From Muricea muricata (lineage: Eukaryota; Cnidaria; Anthozoa; Malacalcyonacea; Plexauridae), in NCBI GenBank assembly GCA_963855995.1, contig OY979729.1:10000115-10064114 (forward strand): a DNA stretch of 64,000 nt, written 5' to 3'. The number at the start of each line of letters is the position of its first letter. The stretch's first letter is position 1. A model generated the notes under the pieces. That model saw only the letters and a program-made list of their open reading frames with translations. It did no database searches and was not told the origin of the DNA. The position numbers and the translations under genes are program-made. Positions 41,301-52,868 of this stretch are shown here, piece by piece.

Positions 41301-44300
41301 TTCAATCAAAAACTCAGTCTAAGTGGGTTTAAGTAGCTAGAGATAACGTAATTTATCTTTTTATTTTGCTTTTTTGTTTATAACGTAATTTATTAGCTAA
41401 ATGTATGGACTGCGAGGGTGTGCGCCGTGTGTAAGTTGCATGGGATTAGGTTTATTAAAGGAATTAAAATTTTTGAAAGTATGCTTAAAAACCAAAATCT
41501 GTCGTCACTTCTAACAAAACAGTTAAGAGTAGGTTTCAACATCAACTAAATTGATCTATACTATTAACTAAGAAAAATGCGAATTAAGTTTTATATTTTG
41601 CAAGCAAATTTTAAATAGAATTCTCACCTGTTTTTATGTACGAGCTTTTTCTGTTTACGTTTGATCTAAAATATCCAAATAAATTGCATTTAAAATGCAT
41701 ACTTTACCGAAATTTTAACTCTTTTAATTTTCGAAATTGGGTGGCAGTCGGGGTGGTGGTGGTGCATGCGGGTTTATCAGCTGTGAGTGACTGTGCGATG
41801 GTGAGGAAAGTGAAGGTAACGAATGGAATGCAGGAGCTTAGAACTGAGGAAGACAGCTTAGAACTGAGGCAGGTAGGCAGTTGGTAGGATCAGCGGGGGG
41901 CACTTGACATTTTGGCTTTGGGAATCAAATTTGCATGCTAAGTACTTAAGTCACTAACGTTTGTTGTTTTAATTTGTTAGGTACGCGCGGCTGCTCTCTA
42001 GGGAAGATCAACTTAGCAATTGTATTAGCACTTGCAAAGTTGGTCTTCTCTTTGCCGGCTACCCCGGCCAGTTCTCCGAGTGCTACTTCCACCGTGAATA
42101 AGTAGAAGTACTTGTACTACATGTATAAGTACTTCTACTTAGGTGGAAGTGGCACTTGGGGAGCTGGCCGGGGTAGGGGGATTTTTTTTATTCAATTTCT
42201 CAATTCCCATGGGAATTGAATTTTTAATTAAAAAGGGGTCACAAGTAAATTTTGTAAACAATTTATTGAAAAAATTTGTAAAGATTACATACAATTTGAA
42301 TAACAATAAAAAGAGATTAACTACCACACATTGTACTTATTAAAATAACAACAGAAGAAAACAGAACATGGCAGAGAGAACAATAACACAAGTGAATGAA
42401 CAAAGTCCTAAAAAACTTGGGTCTTTTCAACGTAAGTAAATGTTTATACTTCAAAATATATTATAACAATGAAACAACTTGAAGTGATAAATTTTGAGAG
42501 TTTTGCAAAGGTTTACCCAGCATATAACGAGTTGTTTCACAATTACAAAGAAAAACATGTGGCTCAAAACATGCAACTGATAGAGATGACGAGAAGGCTT
42601 AACAAGTCTAAGTAGAAAGGTTTTCAAAAGTTAGTCACATTTTTATAACCATATGTAACTACCCTGTCAACTCTCCCAGTGGGAAGAACCGGAGTACCCG
42701 GAGAAAACCCACGAGTTTTGGCGGAGCGTTGACCAACGCTTTTTCAAATACAGCCAGCCTCACAGAAGAAAGGTATTTTTGTCAAAAGAAAAATATTATT
42801 TTTAATCAATTGTGCTTTTATAAGTCAGAAAAAATACATGCACGAATTACCAACGAATTTTGATGGCTTTGAGACATGTAACGTGGGCACATAATTCTTC
42901 CTAAAAATACTTTTTTGTACTCGAAACAACCCTTCAAAACGTCGAAAAACAACGAAGAAACGATTTTTTTATAAATTCCAAATTGACCAAGCTGTAATGT
43001 TCGGAGCCACATTTTTCTTATTGCGTTTCTAACCTGACAATGTGAAATGCACTAAACATTGCTACCTTTATTTTTTTTAACAAAAAATTCAAAAATACAT
43101 AGAATAAAAACCAAGCATTTTTAGAATATTGTGTGTAGCACGACATTTTTCAGAAACCAATCTCTTACACTTTTCTTTGCATAACAGTGCATGCGATCTA
43201 TTTTTTGCAAAAAAATACAAAGAAAGTCTCAGACATCTCATTTTTCTGGTGGGCACAAGAACAGAAGCTTTTTGTTCAAATTGTGATAATTTATTTGAGA
43301 TAACTTTGGGCAAAATTCTATTTTTCATTGAAAACAGCCGAAAAATCAATGCTTTGGCTTTGCCCAGCAACTAATGAAGTCACTCGATAGTGAAGTTGCT
43401 TTATATACAATTGATAGTTTCAGTGTTAAAGAGACCAAAATAAAAGTAGAAATACATAACTTAGATTGATCTTGGATTGAAAAGTAAAAAATTTATTCGA
43501 AGAATCAATTTAAATTTAGTCTTTTTGGAAGGTACCATTGTCAGGTTAGGAACATATCTCTTTGAAGTATAAATTCATCTTTACTTACTTGTTGAAAAGA
43601 CTATATTCAAGAGCCATGTAAACCTGTTTTCTTATATTATTATTACCACGCAAGTATTACAAAGTGGAATATTTGAAATGTAAACTTGAACTGAAGCAAA
43701 GGAAATGCACATACAAATTCAGAAATATTTCAATTGCCAAAATACAAATTCACCACAACCAAACAATATAAAAAGTTCCAGTAGGCAATATGTTGTAATT
43801 TTAATTAAGAAACTTATAAAGTAATAAATCATACAGGAAACACAAAAGAAATCATTTTCTCATCTTACAGAATCGGTATTTTCAAAATCACTTTGCTATA
43901 GATCTGATGTATAAAATTGACGAGCTTCACAAGCCATTTACAACATTCGCATCTGTGTATGTCAGATATCTCGCCTTCAGCTTGGGTTTGTATATCCGAT
44001 ACAACCCGGTCACTTGTATTGTAAATAGTACAAATCAAAATTGTTATCAAATCAAAGTCTCAAACTAATTTAAATTATTCTACTCCATATAATGCCAGAC
44101 AGTTTTACTTTTTCTCAGGAAAGACCTTATGTTCAACAAGGTAAATTTGGCATGTTAATTAAGAAGTCTGTAAAATTTGAAATTGCATAGTATCAACTAA
44201 AAGCTTCATGTGACTTAAAACTTTTTCAAGTTGATGTAATACGAAGAACTCTGGTAAAGTATTTACTGTATCCAGGCATCAATAGAAAACTTTTAAAATT

Positions 44301-46183
44301 AAAAATTGTAGTTACTTATACTTATTATTGGCCAACATCTGTACTGCTTGTTTATCTAGAAAATCTGGCATACTGTCAATTTTTTTAGTCCAAGGAAACT
44401 TTTTTACTCTTAAATTCTTACATCTGCCACATCTTTTCTTTGCTAATAAAAAGAGCCCACAGAATTTATTTGGCAAGTTGTGGTTTTCTTTTTCATTTAA
44501 GATATGTAATTAATTGATAAAGTTAAAGAACAACTGCATCAGTTCATCTCAATTCCAAACAAGTTCCACTTTGTAAACAAAAGACAATATGCTAGCTTAT
44601 TTTGTCCTTAATAAGTAGTTCATCTTAAAGTTTGAAAGTCAACATTCTAGTACAAAATCACAAAGTCTGTATCTAAGATAAATTACCAGTAGTATAAAAT
44701 ATTACAAAGTATTTTTTTAACTTTAAAGGGTCCAATATAACATTGAGAACTATTGTGATTTTCAAATGAACTTTCCAAACTTTCAAATGAACACTCAAAG
44801 CCAGCTTAAACAAAAGATGATTGAGATAGTAAACCAGGAAATAACATAGGTGTTGTAATTTTTTATCAAAAATATGATATAGTGCATATAACAGAAACAT
44901 TTCAATTAAAAAGTAGAAATATATTTCCTGTGGTTAGTTTTAATTGCTACATATATTGAAATTTTAGTATAATAATGGATGTTTTTGTTTCTGGCAAAGT
45001 CACCTCAATCTCCTTATGTTTAACCAACATTACAAAGTCAAATAATGACAAACACGAATGATTAAACACAAATTTATATTTTAATGGGTAAAAATAAATA
45101 TGTCCAAATTAGTATAATCATGCATATAGGTCTAGTAGGGTACCAATTTTTAGAAACAGAATTGTGTTGTTTAGAGGCATAACATATAAAATTGCTAGAT
45201 TTGATATTTCAGTTTTTTAAGAAAGCCTTTTGTATGTGTTTTCATGAACTCTTGGGCCATAATTCAATTGATTTGAACCAAATAAGATTCTAACTTTCTT
45301 TTAAAACACAGTTCATCATTATTTGACTTTTTCTAAGATTAAAATGCTTCTGGAGCACATGAGATTCCATGGTATGTGTACCCACAAAATAATCGTCAAA
45401 TTAGGTGAGAATGAAACCGTCATGTCCAAAATTATACTGTCCCAAATTGTCCCATATTCAATATTGTACATGCAATATTCCAATACCTTTAACAATTTCA
45501 TTTTTCATAATCTGCCAGTTGTTGAGAGGAGGTTAAGCATTTTGTTGATCTACAAATTTCAAAGAATTCTATTGAAAATAGATAACTGAAATGGTAAACA
45601 AACTGCAAAAGATAACAATGCAAGTGGTTGTGTAAAAACTAAAGACCACGTAAAGTCGGCCATTCTGTACAGTGTTTGGATTTGACAGTTTGAATTTTAA
45701 TTGCCTCAAGAAATGTCTAAAAGGCATTAAAAACATAACATTCCTTGTTCTTTTTTAACCTCCCGACCTTGCACGACTCCCACATCCTGCTCCGTCTCCT
45801 CCTATCCACCTCCCACCCTCAAGGCCCTGTCACACGGTGCAATTTTTCTAGCACTTGTAACTGCTCCGTCTCCTTCTCTATCCACCTCTTACCCTTAAGG
45901 CCCTGTCACACGGTGCACTTTTCCTTGCATTCACCGTAGCAAAAAAGATGGCGACATGTCGATTTTACCAGAATGCATTGCAGGTATCAAGAAAGAATAC
46001 GTGGGAAAAGATGACAAGAAACAAAGCTACTGGATTGAAATTTTAACACAAGTGTGAAAATAACCTATTGTCTTCTGTCTGTTCTTCAAAAGACGTTAAT
46101 TTGCCTTTTTAAACAATTTCAGACTACCATGCACTCTGGTAAAATCGACATTTGCCATCTTTTTTGCTACAGGGAAAATCTAC

Positions 46184-46328
46184 TCTTAAGTAAATTTGTG
46201 ACAAATGTTTGGTACGTTAAAAAACCCCAGCAAACTGTGATGGAAACTTGCATTTGCCAATTTTACATCTCCCAATAGTAGAATTGCATTTCAAGTTGCA
46301 AGAAAAATTGCATTGTGACAGGACCTTT
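46184..46328. mobile_element. truncated GCCCTGTCAC-type MITE, right arm only
   Basis: Matches the interior and one end of the element at 3635-3833 (TTTGTGACAAATGTTTG, CAAACTGTGATGGAAAC, TTGCATTGTGACAGGACCTTTA). The left arm has a short unrelated stretch at the mirror site (~20410-20435). Confidence 0.7.
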
Positions 46329-46505
46329 ATTCTCCAGTGTTCCCGCCAACCTGCTCCCACCATTAGATGGAAAGTCCTTTTTTCACTACATTTTAGTAAT
46401 TAGGCTACCCCCCTCCTCTCACAAGTCTGTAATCGCCTGACGAAATCAATTGGTCGACAGTCCAAGGCATGTTTTGTAATCGAAATTCACAAAATTAAAA
46501 TTAAA

Positions 46506-46808
46506 TTGCCTTTTTTCAATAAATTTGAACCAGAACCAACTCTATACATAGAACTGTCTCAGCATACTTTCTTCGACAATCTCAACAATTCAAGACCTCA
46601 TTCAGTTTCTATAGCGGATTTCATGGTATTATTATCGAACCAACTTCAACTGAAAACGGTAGCCTTAATCTTACATGCGACCATAGCCATGCTTGGAAAG
46701 CACAAACTTACAATACTCGAAAATTGTACTTATTTCCAGTCTGATCTCTCAAAAATCGATCTCTATGCACAATCTAAGTACTTTGCTACAAATAATGATA
46801 GAAAATAA
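46506..46808 (+). pseudogene. possible coding fragment in 46.5-47.2 kb single-copy segment
   Basis: The frame starts in arm sequence and continues as FEPEPTLYIELSQHTFFDNL, SVSIADFMVLLSNQLQLKTV and LILHATIAMLGKHKL to stop at 46806. Amphipathic, even composition, no low complexity. No family recognised, no ATG of its own in the single-copy part. The rest of this segment (46810-47230) has no feature I can name. Confidence 0.2.
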
Positions 46809-47230
46809 AGCATATTACCTTAAAACAAAGTTAGGATGCATGAAAATTTAGAGGACTTTCAAGGAGCAAAATCTTCGAGCTAGAGAAAAATTTTGAAAAA
46901 ATAGTATTCGGAAAATCTTCGAGCAGCGTCGGAAACCGACGAATTCCGAGGAACGCCGAAACTACCACTTTGTGTCGACATGCTCCGAGCAAGTTCCTTG
47001 TTCCTGATTCAGAAAAAGCTGTATCACAGATCAGATATATACAGATAGGGAACTCGCACTCATTAACCTCAATTTTTGTGTCCCCGTGCTCACGTCATTC
47101 CACGCGCCACGCAAATTGCTCTGGCAAGTGTCGTTCGTCGTGTTTTCAGTCAAAAGCATAGGAAAAACGCCGTTCGAAAGTACAAAAATGAATATTTTTG
47201 CGAAGTTCCTTCACCGATCTTCATTTTGTA

Positions 47231-47644
47231 TGTATGTAGATATTTCAGTAGAATTTGCGTTTGATTCTTGTGTAGAAATTTCTAAATTTCCTTAAAAGTA
47301 GGAATAAACCAGAAAATGACGGAAACACGCTCTCAAAACTTCACCGCGACACATCGCTGGAATTTGTCGTGTTAAAGCATTTTGCATGAGAATCTTTGCA
47401 CGTAAAACCTTCTTGCGGTTTAGATGTTCTAGCATGCACGTTTAAATGCGTGTTTTGTTGACACATTTCGCTAGAAATTGAGTTTAAACGCCGTGTTTAG
47501 GTCGGCTCACGCGGTTTGTGCCAGCGGTATCACCCATGAGCGCTGCACCGACTTCTGACACCAAAAAAAAAAAAAAAAAAAAAAAAAAACAGAAACGGGG
47601 CGAATTTAAAACTCCGCCTCGCCTACGGCAGGCGGAGTAAAAAA
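47231..47644 (+). repeat. ~400-bp direct repeat beyond the right end of the giant inverted repeat
   Basis: Same sequence and orientation as 19832-20236, with an A-run of about 31 instead of 11 and the same terminal hairpin ACTCCGCCT / AGGCGGAGT. It abuts the tRNA-like module at 47645 directly, whereas the left copy abuts the arm. Confidence 0.88.
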
Positions 47645-48460
47645 ATGCCCCTGGAGGGGACCTAATTAGAGTGGACCTAATTAGGTTTCCAGGTTCAATT
47701 CCTGGAGACAAAAAGATGTGCACTAACAGATATACACTAACTATACTAAGGTACAGTTAGTAGACTACAGGTAAGTACACTAAATGTACCAGGTACTTAC
47801 AGTTAAACATAATCCCACTAACCACCATTTGAATTTCCACCCCTACCAGTTTTCGTAGCTTTATAGTTCTCACTGTTGTCGGATTGTTACGGTTACTGTT
47901 GGGTAGGTAAGTCTATCTGACATGCTCAGAAGGTAACTCTAATCTGCTATAGTTAGCATACTAGAGTTACCCTTAGTTGACTAAGGTTACTCTGGTCTAC
48001 ATAAGTGGTAGACTAGAGTTGCGTTAGTTAACTAAGGTAGAGTTATCTTAGGTAACTCTACCTTAGTTAACTAACGTAACTCTAGACTGCCACTGAGGTA
48101 GACCAGAGTAACCTTAGTCAACTAAGGGTAACTCTAGTATGCTAACTATAGCAGATTAGAGTTACCTTCTGAGCATGTCAGATAGACTTACCTACCCAAC
48201 AGTAACCGTAATAACTAGATTGTTTTGAGAACTATAAAGCTACGAAAACTGGTAGGGGTGGAAATTCAAATGGTCGGGGGTGGTTAGTGGGATTATGTTT
48301 AACTGTAAGTACCTAACACATTTAGTGTACTTACCTGTTGTCTACTAACTGTACCTTAGTATAGTTAGTGTATATCTGTTAGTGCACATCTTTTTGTCTC
48401 CAGGAATTGAACCTGGAAACCTAATTAGGTCCACTCTAATTAGGTCCCCTCCAGGGGCAT
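47645..48460. mobile_element. ~816-bp foldback capped by tRNA-like modules
   Basis: Arms of ~400 bp centred near 48052. Each outer end is a tRNA-like module (47645-47709 plus, 48396-48460 minus). Arms consist of short alternating repeats such as GTTAGTAGAC, GGTAACTCTA, TTAGTTAACTAA. The 78- and 79-aa ORFs reading LSPGIEPG come from the module's T-arm. Confidence 0.88.
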
Positions 48461-50325
48461 TTTTTTGTCAAAAGTTAGTAATAAGGTTACATTCGTTACA
48501 CAACAAAAACATAGTAGTAAAAATAGTAAAGATGTTACAGCGAGAAATAACAAAACATAGTAGAAAATGTCGTAATGTATACCTATATACACCAACTACC
48601 GGTATTAGAGACCTTTAGATTGGCGTTTACGGCAAACCTCAAGCATGTTCATTCTTATAAAATCGAAATCATGAAGTGCTCAAACTACACGATTTTATTC
48701 AATAAATCGAAAATACTGATCTACGATGTATTGAGATGACCACCGAAAGGTATCACTGGCGGATAATAATTTAGGGCCTTCGAGTTGACGTTTGTAGTGA
48801 GCCGCTATGAGCATGTCTAGCAGTTGATTGTAAAATTCAAACATGAAACGCCACAATTCAAACGTGACGTTATGTGAGCAGAAAAATCATTGAGCAGCAA
48901 GTGTCTGTGATCGAACGACTTGTCTATGTGCGGTGTAATTCGTACAGGTAAAACATTTCACGGTCACTAGTTTTATTTCTACCTCAAAGGACGAGTCTCA
49001 GGTTTGTCGTTTGCCGTAAACGCCAATCTGAAGGTCGCTATTGAAACGAAAGCTGAACGGACAAAGAAATTGAAAACGACAAAATAAAGACACCAAACTT
49101 ACTTTCGCTCTATCATTGGATCGTTGTGGTTTCGGTTGGTCTCGTTCTATCATGCTGTTTATGGTTTCAACTGGTTGGCATTCTCTCTTCATACAACATC
49201 ACGCCGGTCCAGTAGGTAACAAGCTCAGTCATATCCAGTCAACCATCATAAAATAAGGAAAAATTAATGTTACAAAACATTTCAAAACATTATAAACTAA
49301 ACGAAAAAAATTTGATTGTAAATGTCTAAAATGACATTGACAAACCGTACATTGTTGTAGCATTTGCATCTTGATGTCTGATGGACACGGCTAGTGATTC
49401 ACTTCTTAGGTTGATATTATTTCTTTCCCATATTGTTGTGTCATTGGTTAGTGTATTCACTTTTCACTTGGCATCCTTTGAAAAAATAAACTATTACGAT
49501 GTTTAGAAAACTGTTTACAACATAAGCAAAGAAAACTTCGTTAATAAGCATTAGAGACTAGAGATGAATAATAATTACTTAATTGATACTTACCTTAGTT
49601 CACCAAGGCAACTCTCGTATACTAACTATAGTAGACTAGAGTTATCTTGTGCGCGTGTCATATAGCAAAAATATATATATATACCTAAAACAAACCGTAA
49701 TACTAACCCTAATAGAGAGGTTCAAATTTCACTTAATACCACTACCACAACCTTTTCCCGATTTTTAAACAATTTGATAGGTAAATTAGGTATGTCTTAC
49801 ACATCTGATTGGATGAAAGATAGATGTAGAGAACGGTGGAGGTATTGGAAGCCAAATCTGAACGTCTCTAATAACTAGACAACGGTTAGAACTACAAAGT
49901 TGTGAAATACTAGGGTGAGGCTAGGGTCGTGGGAGATTAGTTATAAATGTAACTACCCATACAAGTAAGTACCCACATATTTAGTATACTTACCTGCAGT
50001 CTAGTGTATATCAGTTAGTGCACATCTTTTTGTCTCCAGGAATTGAACCTGAAAACCTAATTAGGTCCACTCTAATTAGGTCCCCTCCAGGGGCATCTTT
50101 TTGTTGTTAAAACTTAGTAATAAGGTTACATGTGTGACAAAACACTGTCGTGACATAACAAAACATAGCAGAAAATATAGCAATGCACCACCTACTGTAT
50201 ATTTTTGTGTGCTTCGCTGATTAAAAAACCACATGAAAAATAAAATCAACAAATTTACGCCAACTCTATCATTGCATCGTCGTGGCTTCGGTTGGACTTG
50301 TTTGATCATTCTGTTTATGGTTTTA
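48395..50325 (-). mobile_element. composite unit: R block - tRNA-like module - arm (minus copy)
   Basis: Read on the minus strand: R block remnant (50325-50100), module (50096-50032), arm (~50030-49600), R block (~49600-48461, split by a MITE), module (48460-48396). The order equals that at 14.5-16.3 kb. The exon-like segment at ~49190-49105 is open: MKRECQPVETINSMIERDQP and KPQRSNDRAK before GTAAGT. Confidence 0.7.
48607..49039. mobile_element. MITE with AGATTGGCGTTTACGGCAAA termini
   Basis: Left end AGAGACCTTTAGATTGGCGT, right end the near-perfect complement. It interrupts the R-block phrase CCGGTATTGAAACGAAAGCT and leaves ATT (or TATT) on both sides, as seen by comparison with the uninterrupted R blocks at 14 and 16 kb. 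Confidence 0.88.
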
Positions 50326-50332
50326 TAGTCGC

Positions 50333-51060
50333 CAATATGCTGATGATACGAGTATATAACTATATATTGTTGCTTGAAGCCAGCAGATATTCCACAGTCC
50401 ATTACACTAATGCAAGCTACTTTGGCAAAGCTTGAAAGATGGTCAGACATTCAAATTTGGTTATAAGTCCTAAAAAGACAATGCTAATTTCTACTGTCCA
50501 AATGTCAACAGTACATTTTTTTGGCAAATGCTGATATAAATCGCACAATCAATGGAATAACATTAGAAAGAGTTAAATCGGTTAAGAAATAGGAGGAGAA
50601 CGTGAAACCTGTAGCTTGGTCATGCTTAATACTTTGGTACTTTAGCTGCACTTTGCAAGCTTAATAATGTATTACCATCAGGGCCGTAGCTACAGCATTA
50701 ATTGGGGGGGGGGGGTATATTCATATATTCGCGTTATGACCAACTAATTTCTTTTGAAATCAGTTGTCATTAGGGTTAATGTCAAAAGAAATTAGTCGGG
50801 CATAACACGAATATATGAATATACCCCCCCCCCCAACTAACGCTCTAGCCACGGCCCTGATTACCATTCCACATCCTGGTTCTGTCGGGACTTTATTTTA
50901 ATGATATAGTTTACAATAAGATACCAGAGTATATCATAAAACGACTGCAGAGAGCGCAAGAAGCGACGGCAAGTTTTGCCCTGGGATATTACTGTACAAC
51001 AACAGGTCTTTAGAAATTGAGATGGCTTCCATTTAAGGCGCCGCCTACGATACTACAGCG
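50333..51060 (+). pseudogene. dead LINE reverse-transcriptase fragment
   Basis: CAATATGCTGATGAT (50333-50347) encodes QYADD, the reverse-transcriptase catalytic motif C. Degraded downstream frames give DIPQSITLMQATLAKLERWS, NADINRTINGITLERVKSV, and after the MITE, IIKRLQRAQEATASFALGYY and KLRWLPF, the order typical of the C-terminal part of LINE reverse transcriptases. Multiple stops and frameshifts; 5' part missing at the junction with the R block. Confidence 0.7.
50679..50859. mobile_element. hAT-like MITE with exact 8-bp target duplication
   Basis: 181 bp, CAGGGCCGTAGC...GGCCCTG, G-run/C-run arms. ATTACCAT immediately precedes and follows (50671-50678, 50860-50867). Eight-bp duplication and CAGGG start fit the hAT superfamily. 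It sits inside the LINE fragment. Confidence 0.92.
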
Positions 51061-51193
51061 GTATCGGCATCGCTACTAAATCGTATATTCCAAAAGGCGA
51101 ATATTTAATATGCAGAAAATTTTAGCAGTACTTTAAATAATATACATATTATGCAAATTGGCGGGAAATATGTAAACAATACTTTCGAAATCA

Positions 51194-51418
51194 TGGCCTC
51201 TCCCGCAGAGAGCGATGTTATGGCAGAAATTTCTTCACACCAACTTTTCTGATGTTCGATTCTCCGACGGTTACTGTTTTGCGACTTACGAAGGCAGCGA
51301 AGATACGTTTAATGACCGTCTAGAAAAATTTATATCTATTACTGTATTAGTTTACGAAGGTCAAAAGTCCAGACTGCAGAGCATGGCAACTGTACACCCA
51401 AGATTTTTTTTCGGGTAA
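51194..51418 (+). pseudogene. possible gene fragment, unknown
   Basis: ATG at 51194 gives MASPAESDVMAEISSHQLF then stop. A second frame continues FSDVRFSDGYCFATYEGSED and TFNDRLEKFISITVLVYEG, as if a frameshift separates two parts of one sequence. Product not recognised. Confidence 0.22.
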
Positions 51419-51894
51419 AAAATAGCGCACCTTGCAAGAAAATAGCGAAGAATTTCAGGGCACCTGCCGCACCTAGTCAACTTCGTCTGGTGTTTTAGAA
51501 GACCTCAGAAACACTTCATTTTCACTTTTTATGTTCACAATTAGTTACATTATAACCAAGCTTTGAAATATAATGCAGTCCTTAAAGTGCATATGAAAGA
51601 ATTTTTATTTGTTCCCTAAAAAATCGGCCATGAAGAGACGATTCGAATGATGCATATCATTATTTGATAGGACAAATACTTCCAGAGATATTTAGCTTCG
51701 AACACGCCAAAAAATAGGTTTTTTTAAATCAGGCCGGGAGAAAAGAAGCTGGGTACGAATTAAGGTTTGTGACGTCAAATCGGGAACGGAAGTAATTTGA
51801 CCTCCTAACTGTTCTTTAGTGTTTTGTACAAACAGCGCAATTAAATTAGAAAAATTTGAGAAAATTTGTTTTATTTTACGAAAGTTATACTAAT

Positions 51895-52224
51895 ATGAGT
51901 AGTTCTAAGGTGTACTCCGATGACACGTTTTCATCTAATGAATCAGAGCCGGATTATGTTGATGAATACGAACTTGAAGTCGAGCAATTTGATGTAGCCC
52001 TGTAGGTTTCACTTCGCCATCGCACGAGGCAAAGGTGAAGGCATCGGAAGACAGTGTAGCTGCGGCAGCTTCAATTTCTTGGATCATACAGGAAAGCCAG
52101 TGATGTGTAGCACACCATTCAGGATTTAGGATTACCTGTTTAAAGAAATGGTCACTCCGGATGGCCGCAAGTAAATATCGAACAATATCTCGCCGAGCAT
52201 TTCGCCGAATGGTTCAGAAGAGAC
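51895..52224 (+). pseudogene. P2X7-C-like ORF, frame-broken
   Basis: Starts MSSSKVYSDDTFSSNESEPD and YVDEYELEVEQFDVAL, stop at 52003. Further frames give RQCSCGSFNF, PVMC and CVAHHSGFRITCLKKW then SKYRTISRRAFRRMVQKR up to a GTAAGT donor at 52225. The C-x-C-G and C-x2-HxGF-x3-CL-x3-W pattern resembles the zinc-binding P2X7 intracellular-like domain that is expanded in cnidarians. Needs two frame corrections, so I call it a pseudogene; family assignment tentative. Confidence 0.42.
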
Positions 52225-52868
52225 GTAAGTATTAGGCTGAGCTTTTGTTGCAATTAAAAGTAATTGACATGTTTTACACAAACACGCTATACTCACTTTA
52301 AGAAATAGACTACATAAATTATAACCCTAATAGAGCTAACAATACGCTCGCAGATACATAGATAGACCGCAGATTAAAAATGCATGCAGTGGTTGTTTGC
52401 AATTTGCTTTTCTTCATGTTATTGCTCAAATTACTGTACATAATTTTGTTTCCAATATTTTTTGCTTAACCATGAAAAATATACCACCAGATACCACAGC
52501 ATTCTTCACAGATGCTATCTAATTTATTTGCCTTTATTTTGTTTTTGTATACTTACTATTTCTAATCTTTTTTTAGGTTCTAGCAGGCAAGATCGTATAG
52601 AGACCGGAGTTTTCTCAACTTGTCTACAGCATGTGTATACCAACCAACTCAAACAAAATTTAGAGAAAATTCAGATGTATTTACAGGTTTTGATGAGGAT
52701 ATTGACTCAGAATAATAAACTGTTTTACAAATACAACATACTATTTTTACACTTTGCCCCAAATGGCCTTTGTTCAACTGTTTTAATAGCATAGTCAAAG
52801 TTTGCTTCCCCTCCCTGAGGTTGAGCCAAATATTGTTTAGTGCATTAAATCTATTGTGCACAGAATTA

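Larger units (their letters stand above)
33979..46510 (-). repeat. right arm of giant inverted repeat
   Basis: Reverse complement of 20237-33403. Right-only differences: a ~145-bp segment at 46184-46328 (internal part of the GCCCTGTCAC MITE), and a ~66-bp tandem run of GATATACAAGAAACAT near 36431-36500. It lacks the two insertions and the 86-bp palindrome present at 27.3-28.4 kb in the left arm. Confidence 0.97.
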
